Below the pieces are notes generated by a model. It had not been told where the DNA came from, made no database searches, and saw only the letters and a program-made list of their open reading frames with translations. Of a stretch of 15,394 bases of DNA, positions 1 through 5,883 are shown one piece after another. The position numbers and the translations under genes are program-made. Every line of letters starts with the position of its first letter. The first letter of the stretch is position 1. The stretch comes from JBBTSQ01 sp039795895 (GTDB taxonomy: Bacteria; Patescibacteriota; Minisyncoccia; Phycocordibacterales; JBAYGS01), in assembly GCA_039795895.1 (NCBI GenBank), contig JBDKKW010000019.1, positions 1 through 15,394 on the forward strand, in the 5' to 3' direction.

Positions 1-458
1 TTTTTTGCTACGAGCGAACCATTTTCGGCAATCGATGGCTTCCAACATTTAGAAGAAGACATCCACGGCTTCAAGCCTTCTTTTTGGTAGAGATACTTTG
101 CATACGCAAGGTTATCGTCAATCTTCTTGAGGTTAAGGTCCATTTTTGACGCAGTCTTTCCGTGATAAAACTCATTGATTTGCATCACGCCAACGTCGTC
201 TGGATTGACCGTACCACGCAAGATCTTGCCATCAGACAAGATGTGCCGGAAGGTTGATTCACAGCGAGCCACTTCGGCAAGCACTGGGGTATCCTTGAAG
301 TATTCTCGAACATGAGATTCGAGGGTCATTGGTTGTACATTCGCCTCTTCCACCTGCACTACTGGTGTTTCTACCGGCATATCCTTTGCAAGGACAGCTA
401 CCGGATTACCGTAGATGAGTGATGTGAGGACTAATGCTTGTGTTGCGAGTTCAATCAT
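1..458 (-). CDS. Secreted lytic-transglycosylase/lysozyme-like protein (3' end cut by window edge)
   Basis: The frame reads from ATG at 458 to the left edge with no stop, giving about 152 residues of a longer protein. Residues 1-24 form a hydrophobic export signal ending near VLAKD, followed by an acidic Pro/Val linker. From about residue 56 the sequence resembles a lysozyme-fold transglycosylase: ARCEST with the likely catalytic Glu67, then GVMQIN (residues 90-95), the family's conserved G-hM-Q-I motif, and a Tyr/Lys-rich helix with a conserved Trp. Such enzymes cleave peptidoglycan glycan strands outside the membrane. The start is fixed because an in-frame TAA lies just upstream and no other ATG is available. 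There is no Shine-Dalgarno sequence. A near-consensus promoter lies at 552-580. The exact subfamily is uncertain because the C-terminus is missing. Confidence 0.75.
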   Translation of the reverse strand, partial: MIELATQALVLTSLIYGNPVAVLAKDMPVETPVVQVEEANVQPMTLESHVREYFKDTPVLAEVARCESTFRHILSDGKILRGTVNPDDVGVMQINEFYHGKTASKMDLNLKKIDDNLAYAKYLYQKEGLKPWMSSSKCWKPSIAENGSLVAK

Positions 459-516
459 ATATTTTTTGGGTTGTAAGCGTTAGCTGTTAATCTTGTACGT
501 GTATCTAGTGCTTACA

Positions 517-542
517 AATGAAAAATCAGAGACTGCCTCTGA
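517..542 (-). promoter_or_regulatory. Hairpin plus U-run at the 5' end of the leader
   Basis: TCAGAG (542-537) pairs with CTCTGA (531-526) around a 5-nt loop and is followed by five U on the minus strand. It begins within about 3 nt of the predicted transcription start. It could protect the mRNA 5' end or act as a weak early terminator. The stem is only 6 bp, so strength is doubtful. Confidence 0.35.
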
Positions 543-551
543 CTTGGGATA

Positions 552-580
552 AGTATAGCACCTTTCATTTATTCTGTCAA
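552..580 (-). promoter_or_regulatory. Sigma70-type promoter of the transglycosylase gene
   Basis: On the minus strand TTGACA (580-575) and TATACT (557-552) are separated by exactly 17 bp. Transcription should start near 545, leaving an untranslated leader of about 87 nt that opens with a small hairpin. Confidence 0.75.
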
Positions 581-829
581 GCTTTTACAACACCAAACAC
601 ACCCCGTCAAACTTGATTATATGGCTATAAATATAGCTTTTTTACTTGCAACCTCCTGTCTTATATTGTCTAGGAATGGCTTAAAATATAGACGTAACTG
701 TAAAAGTCTGTCTTTTTAGTTAAAGACAGAAAAATAAGCCCTTGTAGAGCCCTTTTTTAGCCTCAAAAATTTGATGGCCTTTAGTAAAATCAAAGACTAT
801 CTTGCTTCTTGTCTCTCTTGCTGATTACC
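581..829. other. AT-rich intergenic stretch without a gene
   Basis: Between the transglycosylase promoter and the next gene I see no credible reading frame. The stretch holds a short AT-rich dyad with a T-run near 625-645 and the hairpin at 707-730 listed separately. Otherwise I see nothing recognisable. Confidence 0.5.
702..730 (-). terminator. Weak intrinsic terminator candidate downstream of the Ada-like gene
   Basis: Nine bp (TCTGTCTTT at 707-715 with AAAGACAGA at 722-730) around a 6-nt loop, followed on the minus strand by AC and four U. It lies about 100 nt past the stop at 830, and the stem is AT-rich, so the assignment is tentative. Confidence 0.35.
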
Positions 830-1270
830 TTATTTCCCCATCCCCTTACAGTTACCAGCCGGTCGTAATCCTGCGTTTTTTGCCAAGAGTTCAGAGGCAA
901 AAGTCACCTTATTGGCCTCAGAAATCTTCAAGGCACCTGTACACCAGGGGAAATAGTAGACTGATCCCGTTTTTGAAGCCACTACCCCGCCAGAGCTAGA
1001 ATTTGCGGTCGTATCCGAAGCATCGCTGGTAGACGTAGCCTGATCTTGGTATTCGATTCGCATTGGTTCACGATTTTGCTCCAAGACCGAGAGTCTGCCG
1101 AGGGCAAAGCTACTTGAGGCGACCAGTATCAGCGCAACTACCGTAAAAACAGCAGGCTGACTCAATATGGCACCCCATTTCTTGGCGGAGTCCTTAATTA
1201 AGCCTGTAACTAGAGCTTTTTTACCATAACTTCCCTCTCGGCTGGCATCGCTTGCATTTTTAGAGTTCAT
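830..1270 (-). CDS. Membrane-anchored protein with Ada-type metal-binding-like C-terminal domain
   Basis: This is a 146-residue protein. Residues 1-38 are polar and basic, residues 40-58 form one transmembrane helix, residues 75-97 are a Ser/Thr/Ala-rich linker, and residues 98-143 form a compact domain with the pattern ASK-x4-YYFPWC then a helix, FAS-x-LLAKNAG and RPAGNC. This matches the layout of the zinc-binding domain of Ada and of the short domains common in CPR proteins. Only Cys110 and Cys141 are present, however, against four Cys in Ada, so four-Cys zinc binding is not supported. Basic residues precede the helix, so the domain probably faces outward. The function is unknown. The gene is divergent from rpmA, with an extended -10 box about 24 nt upstream of the ATG. 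Confidence 0.75.
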   Translation of the reverse strand: MNSKNASDASREGSYGKKALVTGLIKDSAKKWGAILSQPAVFTVVALILVASSSFALGRLSVLEQNREPMRIEYQDQATSTSDASDTTANSSSGGVVASKTGSVYYFPWCTGALKISEANKVTFASELLAKNAGLRPAGNCKGMGK

Positions 1271-1294
1271 AGGTTATGCTTGTCTTCACCTATC

Positions 1295-1303
1295 AGTATA
1301 ACA
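1295..1303 (-). promoter_or_regulatory. Extended -10 promoter of the Ada-like gene
   Basis: The minus strand reads TG-T-TATACT (1303 down to 1295), a perfect TGnTATAnT extended -10. The predicted start near 1288 leaves a leader of about 18 nt. I see no good -35 box. The same bases read TATAAC on the plus strand, a possible -10 for rpmA. Confidence 0.6.
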
Positions 1304-1339
1304 TAGTGCGCATAAAGAGCGCTTTTTTAATTAAAAACC

Positions 1340-1618
1340 ATGGCAACCAAAAAATCTGCAGGTACAAGTAAGAACGGTCGCGACTCAAATCCACGCTATT
1401 TGGGTATCAAGCTCACCCACGGCGACAGTGCGAAAGTGGGTTCTATTATCGTGCGACAAAAGGGACGAAATTTCCTCGCAGGTAAAAATGTTGGTGTCGG
1501 CAAGGATCACACTATGTTTGCTCTCAAAGAAGGCAAGATTGCAATCACTTCAAAGCGAAAGCTCGGATTTACAGGCAAGACTACTGTTCACAAAGTAGTA
1601 CACGTGGTCACAGCGTAA
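1340..1618 (+). CDS. rpmA: 50S ribosomal protein bL27
   Basis: This 92-residue protein is a component of the large ribosomal subunit. Its flexible N-terminus reaches the peptidyl-transferase centre. The N-terminal pattern ATKKSAGTSKNGRDS and the later GSIIVRQKG and AGKNVGVGKDHTMFA blocks are the family signature. The second residue follows Met directly, so there is no cleavable extension of the Firmicutes type. The C-terminus (from about residue 75) is a short basic tail that varies between lineages. No Shine-Dalgarno sequence is visible. Unlike many bacteria, rpmA here is not next to rplU, which sits about 8 kb away on the other strand. A two-way terminator follows. Confidence 0.96.
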   Translation: MATKKSAGTSKNGRDSNPRYLGIKLTHGDSAKVGSIIVRQKGRNFLAGKNVGVGKDHTMFALKEGKIAITSKRKLGFTGKTTVHKVVHVVTA

Positions 1619-1622
1619 GAGT

Positions 1623-1740
1623 AAGCTTATAGCTTATAGCAAGAAAGCCACTAGCTTCTAGATAGAAAAAAGTCCGACACCTAACGGTGTCGGACTTTTT
1701 TCACTCACCTCTCTTGCCAGAAGCTAAAAGCTATCAGCTT
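1623..1740. repeat. Nested degenerate inverted repeat around the rpmA/rplI terminator
   Basis: TAGCTTCT (1652-1659) mirrors AGAAGCTA (1719-1726). Outside them, AAGCTTATAGC (from 1623, repeated in part) mirrors GCTATCAGCTT (1730-1740) with one mismatch. The arms enclose the terminator symmetrically. They may be remnants of a short palindromic repeat family or simple AGCTT-rich drift. Confidence 0.4.
1666..1701. terminator. Bidirectional intrinsic terminator between rpmA and rplI
   Basis: An 11-bp stem (AGTCCGACACC at 1671-1681 with its complement at 1686-1696) closes a 4-nt loop. It is flanked by an A-run on the left and a T-run on the right, so it can end rpmA transcripts on + and rplI transcripts on -. 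Confidence 0.92.
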
Positions 1741-1745
1741 CTTCG

Positions 1746-2189
1746 CTACTTCGCTTTTACAATCACCGTAACGGTCGCCTTCTTATCGTTGATTTGGATA
1801 GTCACCTTACTCTCACCAACCTCCTTGATCGGTTTCTCAAGCATAATATGTTCTGGGTGTGCGTTGAAGTTGAGCTGTTCTTTGAGTGCCTTTGCAATCT
1901 CAGCAGTGTGCACCTGGGCAAACAAATGACCTTTTTCATTTGCCTTCTCAACGATCTCAATCTTTGCAGACGAGAGACCTCCGAGACTCTTTACCAAGAG
2001 TGCTTCATGCACCTTCTTTTCATCCATCTCACGCTTCTTTTTTGCCTCGAGTCGAGACAGTGCCTGTGCGGTCGCTGCTTCAGCCAAACCCTTTGGAATC
2101 AATGCGTTAAGCGCGTAGCCATCAGCCACAGTCTTTACCTCATATTTCTTGCCAATCTTTGCCACGTCGTGTAAGAGGATGATTTTCAT
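1746..2189 (-). CDS. rplI: 50S ribosomal protein bL9
   Basis: This 147-residue protein binds domain V of 23S rRNA and helps keep reading frame. The N-terminal block MKIILLHDVAKIGKKYEVK followed by VADGYALNALIPKGLA is the bL9 signature. A charged connecting helix rich in Lys, Glu and Arg follows at about residues 41-75, then the C-terminal domain. I chose ATG at 2189 because the signature starts exactly there. The frame is open for 48 more codons upstream, but that stretch is not conserved and overlaps the likely promoter. Some CPR lineages are reported to lack bL9, so its presence is a weak taxonomic pointer. Confidence 0.95.
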   Translation of the reverse strand: MKIILLHDVAKIGKKYEVKTVADGYALNALIPKGLAEAATAQALSRLEAKKKREMDEKKVHEALLVKSLGGLSSAKIEIVEKANEKGHLFAQVHTAEIAKALKEQLNFNAHPEHIMLEKPIKEVGESKVTIQINDKKATVTVIVKAK

Positions 2190-2218
2190 AGAATAATATA
2201 AATTAATTTCGCCCAGTA

Positions 2219-2247
2219 AATGTAGCTTATTTCCACCAAAGTTACAA
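2219..2247 (-). promoter_or_regulatory. Candidate promoter of rplI
   Basis: On the minus strand TTGTAA (2247-2242) and TACATT (2224-2219) are 17 bp apart. Each matches four of six consensus bases. The predicted leader is about 22 nt. Confidence 0.4.
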
Positions 2248-2283
2248 GTTTGCATTTGGCTACTCTTTTGGTAAATCCCAATA

Positions 2284-2311
2284 TTGACGAAAATGTTATT
2301 ATATGTATAAT
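2284..2311 (+). promoter_or_regulatory. Promoter of the small membrane protein gene
   Basis: TTGACG (2284-2289) and a perfect TATAAT (2306-2311) are separated by 16 bp. Transcription should begin near 2318, about 25 nt before the ATG. Confidence 0.65.
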
Positions 2312-2342
2312 AGCAAAAGAACAGTTCTGTCACTCAAAAAAT

Positions 2343-2534
2343 ATGAAATACCTACCCGCGACCGCCTTCGTCATTGGACTATTCATCCTCACCATTGTGG
2401 CCATCTGTGTAACCAAAGACCTGTATGGTTTGGTTATACTGATACTCGGCTTTGTGTTCATTGAAGACGTGATGCCGAAAATCCCTGAGTCGGATGAGAA
2501 TCACGAATGTCAAAAAAGGAGGCGGGCAAAGTAA
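2343..2534 (+). CDS. Small two-helix membrane protein, unknown function
   Basis: This 63-residue protein is not one I recognise. Residues 3-22 and about 26-43 form two hydrophobic helices separated by a short turn (CVTKDLYG). An acidic segment (EDVMPKIPESDENHE) and a basic C-terminal tail (KRRRAK) follow. ATG 2343 is preferred over upstream starts because the promoter places the mRNA start near 2318, and the upstream extension (from 2250) would contain the promoter. There is no Shine-Dalgarno sequence. The unit is complete in itself, with promoter, gene and strong terminator, so it is probably a real monocistronic gene. Confidence 0.65.
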   Translation: MKYLPATAFVIGLFILTIVAICVTKDLYGLVILILGFVFIEDVMPKIPESDENHECQKRRRAK

Positions 2535-2543
2535 CACCGCTGC

Positions 2544-2572
2544 AAGTCGATCGAAACCCGATCGACTTTTTC
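2544..2572 (+). terminator. Intrinsic terminator after the small membrane protein gene
   Basis: A 10-bp stem (AAGTCGATCG at 2544-2553 with CGATCGACTT at 2559-2568), 5-nt loop, then a T-run. It begins 9 nt past the stop codon. Confidence 0.88.
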
Positions 2573-2584
2573 TTTTAAAAAGCC

Positions 2585-2613
2585 TTGACTCCACCTAATA
2601 CACCCAGTATCTT
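2585..2613 (+). promoter_or_regulatory. Promoter of the 112-residue Cys-rich protein gene
   Basis: TTGACT (2585-2590) and TATCTT (2608-2613) are 17 bp apart, with five and four of six consensus bases. The predicted start near 2620 excludes the alternative TTG codon at 2585 as translation start. Confidence 0.55.
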
Positions 2614-2650
2614 ATCTACAGATTCGTTCATCACACCAACACTCAATCTT

Positions 2651-2989
2651 ATGGATACGGAAACTAATTGCATCATAGCCGTAGTTGATTATCCTCAAGG
2701 TATGTCTTGCCGATGCCAAGTGTGCAATAGAGTCTTGATAAGTGGCCAATACCCTATCGGCGTCATTCTTGAGAGTGGCGCTGTGCGTAATACCTATTTT
2801 GTTGGAGCACCAGAAGTCATTTGTTGCGGTGAAAAGAAGAATAATCTATTTCTCATCGCACAAAGTGCCGAGGAAGGCAGTAGAATGGCCGACGAAATAC
2901 GAGATATCATCGCACGGACCGGTGACACCTCAGGACTCGAGCTTATTGACGTTGACGCTATTGTTCCACCAGACCCAAACCGGAACTAA
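2651..2989 (+). CDS. Unknown 112-residue protein with a possible zinc-knuckle pattern
   Basis: I do not recognise the family. From ATG 2651 the protein has Cys20, Cys22 and Cys25 in SCRCQVC near the N-terminus and a Cys58-Cys59 pair in VICCGEK, an arrangement that could hold one zinc ion or iron. A helical, charged region follows (residues 70-95), then an acidic and Pro-rich C-terminus. There is no signal peptide or membrane helix, so it is probably cytoplasmic. The frame is open back to a TTG at 2585, but that codon lies inside the -35 box, so the ATG is the better start. There is no Shine-Dalgarno sequence. A strong terminator follows 3 nt after the stop. Confidence 0.7.
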   Translation: MDTETNCIIAVVDYPQGMSCRCQVCNRVLISGQYPIGVILESGAVRNTYFVGAPEVICCGEKKNNLFLIAQSAEEGSRMADEIRDIIARTGDTSGLELIDVDAIVPPDPNRN

Positions 2990-2992
2990 TTC

Positions 2993-3021
2993 AAAACACT
3001 CAGCTGACACTGAGTGTTTTT
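2993..3021 (+). terminator. Intrinsic terminator after the Cys-rich protein gene
   Basis: An 11-bp stem (AAAACACTCAG at 2993-3003 with its complement at 3010-3020), 6-nt loop, and a T-run that is partly inside the stem. Confidence 0.85.
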
Positions 3022-3110
3022 CTTTACTCACTCTACTAACACCCCTATTGATAATACAGAATAGCTAAGGTCGCTTTAATCCCGAATCCCTTCTTGAGCG
3101 AGCGAGAATC

Positions 3111-3242
3111 CTTTTGGTGTATGTTGCGGAGTCGAGCCAGCAGGGTCAGTCAAGACCTGAGGTTTTACGAAGGCTCTTGACTGTGGCGAGACGAGCATAG
3201 GAAAAGCCGGCGCTGGCCGGCTTTATCCGCGTACACCAAAAG
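3111..3242. other. Folded non-coding element with three-way-junction potential
   Basis: There is no reading frame here. An 11-bp closing stem (3111-3121 with 3232-3242) continues after a 4/1-nt internal loop into GCGGA (3126-3130) with TCCGC (3226-3230). Inside are two arms. Arm A pairs GTC (3131-3133) with GAC (3190-3192) and GCCA (3136-3139) with TGGC (3184-3187), with GA opposite GA between them. It is capped by a 9-bp helix (3147-3155 with 3175-3183). Arm B is a 9-bp GC-rich hairpin (3203-3211 with 3216-3224, loop GCTG). The tandem GA-GA occurs only if the plus strand is the RNA. Read on the minus strand, arm B plus TTTT can serve as the S41 gene's terminator. The element could be an RNA or a small mobile repeat. 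I found no target-site duplication. Confidence 0.5.
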
Positions 3243-3255
3243 TGATGGAGTGAGT

Positions 3256-4497
3256 CTATTTTCCTGTATTCAAGAATTTGATAGCTCTCTCAAGCTGTGG
3301 ATCCTTGCCCTTGGTCGCATCATCTTGAGTAAACTTCACTACAATGTCTGGATTGATTCCGGCGTGTGAGATTGAATTGCCGAGTGGTGTGAGCCATCGT
3401 GCAACAGTCACCTTGAGTGACGTCTCGGGAGTAATTTTCACCAACTCCTGCACCGAACCCTTTCCAAAACTCTTCTCCCCGATCAAGGTTGCGATACCAT
3501 TCTCTTTGAGTGCTCCCGCAAGAATTTCAGACGCTGATGCCGAACCGCCATTGATAAGCACTGCCATTTTTAATTTGTCACCAAAGACATTATACCCCTT
3601 ACTCTTGTAGACAATTGGATCAGATTTTTTGCCGAAATCTTCGGTCACAATCAGCTTGCCTGGAGCCAAAAACCAGCTTGCCATATCTACCGCAGCATCA
3701 AGATAGCCTCCTGGATTGCCTCGAACATCGAGAATAAGCTTGTCTTTGTTGGTCACCACAAATTCACGGAGCGCATCGCGGAAGAGGTTTGAAGCGATAG
3801 CTGAGAAATTGTAGAGGCGAATGATAAAGACGCCATCTTTTTCTTGAGTATCAATCGTAGGAATCTCAATCGGTGCACGAGTGATTGTAATATCCATAGG
3901 ATCTTTCTTACCTTCACGCAAGACCGTAATCGTGACTGTTGTACCATCTTTACCACGAATCAATTTCACTGCTTTATCTACGGCGAGACCATCAGTTGCT
4001 TGCCCATCGATTTTCAAAATCTGATCGCCAGTTCGAATACCCGCCTTTTGCGCCGGACTATTCTTAAGCGGAGCGACGACAACCAGATGATTATCGCGAA
4101 CACCCACTTCCATGCCGACACCCGAAAAACTTCCGCTAATTTCGGTTGCAAACGATTTAGATTCTTCTGGTGGAAAGAAAACGGTATATGGGTCATTGAG
4201 AGAGGCTGTGAGACCAGCGATAGCGCCCCACACACGCTTCTGATCGCCGATTTGTGCATCGGAGGTGGTCGAAACAGCTACAAATTTATCATTGAGTGTG
4301 TTCCATACCTTCCAAAACGGATCAAAATCAACTTTCTGGGTCGGTGCAGATGCAAGATCGGTGTGTGTAAGCGAAGTGATTCGCGCCACTTCGGGACGAT
4401 TGAGGAATCCGAGGTATACCCCAGAACTAAACGAAACGATTACCAACACAACACCAAGAACAATCCAGAAAATTTTGTTTGAAAATATTTTTTGCAT
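3256..4497 (-). CDS. S41 family C-terminal processing peptidase (CtpA/CtpB-like)
   Basis: This 413-residue serine protease is anchored to the membrane and acts outside it, trimming or degrading proteins from the C-terminus. Residues 9-31 form the single N-terminal anchor. A helical region (about 56-112, with SLNDPYTVFFPP) is followed by a PDZ domain (about 115-205, with GVGMEVG and AGIRTGDQI) and the catalytic core. The NGGSASASEI block (316-325) carries the likely nucleophile Ser321, and FGKGSVQ (344-350) carries the general base Lys346. Their spacing of 25 equals that of E. coli Prc and Bacillus CtpB. RGNPGGYL at 259-266 is also conserved. Length is typical of CtpA. The -10 box at 4509-4514 implies a leader of only about 5 nt. 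Confidence 0.95.
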   Translation of the reverse strand: MQKIFSNKIFWIVLGVVLVIVSFSSGVYLGFLNRPEVARITSLTHTDLASAPTQKVDFDPFWKVWNTLNDKFVAVSTTSDAQIGDQKRVWGAIAGLTASLNDPYTVFFPPEESKSFATEISGSFSGVGMEVGVRDNHLVVVAPLKNSPAQKAGIRTGDQILKIDGQATDGLAVDKAVKLIRGKDGTTVTITVLREGKKDPMDITITRAPIEIPTIDTQEKDGVFIIRLYNFSAIASNLFRDALREFVVTNKDKLILDVRGNPGGYLDAAVDMASWFLAPGKLIVTEDFGKKSDPIVYKSKGYNVFGDKLKMAVLINGGSASASEILAGALKENGIATLIGEKSFGKGSVQELVKITPETSLKVTVARWLTPLGNSISHAGINPDIVVKFTQDDATKGKDPQLERAIKFLNTGK

Positions 4498-4508
4498 CTA
4501 TGAGAGAA

Positions 4509-4514
4509 ATTATA
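4509..4514 (-). promoter_or_regulatory. -10 box of the S41 peptidase gene, near-leaderless
   Basis: A perfect TATAAT (4514 down to 4509) ends 11 nt before the ATG. No clear -35 box is visible 15-19 bp upstream. The predicted leader is about 5 nt. Confidence 0.55.
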
Positions 4515-4564
4515 TCGTAATGCGTACGTGCCATTATCGCAGATAGGGAGAGTCGGAGCAAGGG

Positions 4565-4607
4565 AAAAGCCCGGTACCAATTTTGCAAAATTGGTACCGG
4601 GCTTTTT
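4565..4607. terminator. 42-nt perfect palindrome, strong two-way terminator
   Basis: Positions 4565-4606 form a perfect palindrome (21 + 21, centre TTTTG/CAAAA, arms containing GCCCGGTACC) with A-run and T-run ends. It lies between the promoter of the S41 gene and the candidate small RNA, so it insulates the S41 gene from minus-strand read-through. No plus-strand gene ends here. Confidence 0.8.
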
Positions 4608-4614
4608 AACTATT

Positions 4615-4654
4615 AAAAAATCACCCGACCCGAGATTGCTCTCAAGTCAGGTGA
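4615..4654 (-). terminator. Intrinsic terminator of the candidate small RNA
   Basis: Read on the minus strand, a 15-bp stem (4654-4640 with 4635-4621) is fully paired when U-G wobbles are allowed. It is capped by a GCAA (GNRA) tetraloop and followed immediately by six U (4620-4615). On the plus strand the same wobbles become C-A mismatches, so the element is built for minus-strand RNA. Confidence 0.8.
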
Positions 4655-4831
4655 AGTGGGTACGAGCACACAGAAGTGTACAGTCCTTCTATGTGGAGTA
4701 CCGCCGGGGCCGTCTTCGGATTATTTCGGGCAGGTGCAGAGGTGCGTTTTCATGGCGCGGTTCCTTTGGTTTGTGTTTGTACTTCACCTTTCGTGGTTTT
4801 GGCCTCTTGATAAGCCTTAAACCTGGTGGCT
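4615..4831 (-). ncRNA. Candidate small RNA gene of about 215 nt, family unknown
   Basis: A minus-strand promoter (-10 at 4837-4842) predicts a start near 4830, and a strong intrinsic terminator ends the transcript at about 4615. No conserved-looking reading frame lies between. The RNA would begin with a hairpin, AAGCC pairing with GGCTT around a short loop near its 5' end. An 8-bp helix pairs GGTGAAGT (minus strand, 4788-4781) with ACTTCACC (4657-4650). The second strand of that helix shares five bases with the terminator stem, so the two are mutually exclusive, as in an attenuator. I saw none of the hallmark sequences of SRP RNA, tmRNA or RNase P RNA. It could be a 6S-like RNA, a riboswitch-like leader or an orphan RNA. 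The next gene on this strand, the S41 peptidase, has its own promoter beyond a second terminator. Confidence 0.5.
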
Positions 4832-4836
4832 TAAAT

Positions 4837-4864
4837 ATCATAGCATATCCTGAGACCACGTCAA
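4837..4864 (-). promoter_or_regulatory. Promoter of the candidate small RNA
   Basis: TTGACG (4864-4859), 16-bp spacer, and TG-C-TATGAT extended -10 (hexamer 4842-4837) on the minus strand. Confidence 0.6.
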
Positions 4865-4910
4865 CTTATTCCTAATTTGTCCCTGTGTATATCGTTATTT
4901 TTGCGTACGG

Positions 4911-4916
4911 TATAAT
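4911..4916 (+). promoter_or_regulatory. -10 box placing the corA-like mRNA start at its ATG
   Basis: A perfect TATAAT ends at 4916. Seven nt downstream is position 4923, the A of the start codon, so the mRNA should be leaderless. I see no convincing -35 box. Confidence 0.6.
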
Positions 4917-4922
4917 GGTCAA

Positions 4923-5843
4923 ATGATTAATACATACAAACACAAGAAACTCACTTGGGTCGACCTTGAATCCCCTACTAAAGACGAGATTATTGAGGTG
5001 ATGAATAAATACAAAATCCACCCACTCGTCGCCGAAGGCCTCCTCACCCCCAATATGAAGCCACGCGTCGAGCTCTACAAGGATTTTATCTATATGATCC
5101 TACACTTCCCCGTCATCAAACGTGGTCGCGACGATCAAAATGGCAAAAGTCAGGAAGTTGATTTTATTATCGGCAAAAACTACATCATCACTACTCGATT
5201 TGACCTCATCGACCCACTCCACGAGTTTTCAAAAATCTTTGAAGTAAACTCTATCCTCGACAAAAGCCATCTCGGCGATCACGCTGGTTTTATTTTCTAC
5301 CATATGATCAAGCGTCTCTATCATTCGACTGTTGACGAGCTCACGTACGTTCGTGACTCACTCAACCGTATCGAAAACGGTATTTTTTCAGGCAACGAAC
5401 ACAATATGGTGTTTGAGCTTTCAAAAGTTGGCCGTGAATTACTGAATTTTAAAAATACTCTTGCGTTACATGGAGAAATTCTCGAATCATTTGAGATTGC
5501 GGGTAAACAATTCTTCAAAGAAGACTTTGGCTACTACCTCCGATCAATCACTGGCGAGTATTGCAAGATCCACACTTTGATCCAGGGTGAGACGGAGTGC
5601 GTGGCCGAGCTCCGCGAGACAAACAACAGCATGCTCTCGACCAAACAAAACGAAGTGATTCGAAAATTGACCGCAATTTCTTTTGTGACGCTTCCTGTTG
5701 GACTGGTAATTGCCCTCTTTGAAATCAACGCAAAATCTCTCCCTATCGTCGGTATGACGGGAGATTTCTGGATACTACTCGTACTTTTTGTTTTGACTGG
5801 TCTTGGACTAATCAGCTGGCTCAAGCGAAATAAGTGGCTGTAG
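4923..5843 (+). CDS. CorA-family divalent cation transporter, GMN motif not conserved
   Basis: This 306-residue protein has the CorA/MIT layout: an N-terminal alpha/beta cytoplasmic domain (about 1-120), a long helical stalk (about 120-245, typified by FYHMIKRLYHSTVDEL), and two C-terminal membrane helices (about 250-268 and 281-300) ending in a basic tail, KRNKWL. CorA pentamers take up Mg2+, Co2+ or Ni2+. At the end of the first membrane helix, where canonical members have YGMN, this protein reads FEIN (266-269). Only Asn is kept and the usual Gly-Met is lost. The family includes GMN variants, including Zn2+ exporters, so direction and ion cannot be inferred. The gene stands alone with a predicted leaderless start and a GC-rich hairpin downstream. 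Confidence 0.88.
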   Translation: MINTYKHKKLTWVDLESPTKDEIIEVMNKYKIHPLVAEGLLTPNMKPRVELYKDFIYMILHFPVIKRGRDDQNGKSQEVDFIIGKNYIITTRFDLIDPLHEFSKIFEVNSILDKSHLGDHAGFIFYHMIKRLYHSTVDELTYVRDSLNRIENGIFSGNEHNMVFELSKVGRELLNFKNTLALHGEILESFEIAGKQFFKEDFGYYLRSITGEYCKIHTLIQGETECVAELRETNNSMLSTKQNEVIRKLTAISFVTLPVGLVIALFEINAKSLPIVGMTGDFWILLVLFVLTGLGLISWLKRNKWL

Positions 5844-5883
5844 CAGAAGTTGGTAGTTAATAGTCATTAGTTTATAGAAGACA

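Noticed and set aside
2190..2333. 48-codon N-terminal extension of bL9
   Set aside because: bL9 homology begins at MKIILLHDV; the extension overlaps the candidate rplI promoter.
4528..4875. 115-codon plus-strand frame upstream of the corA-like gene
   Set aside because: It overlaps the palindromic terminator, the candidate RNA and its promoter; its residues look like translated structure, not a protein.
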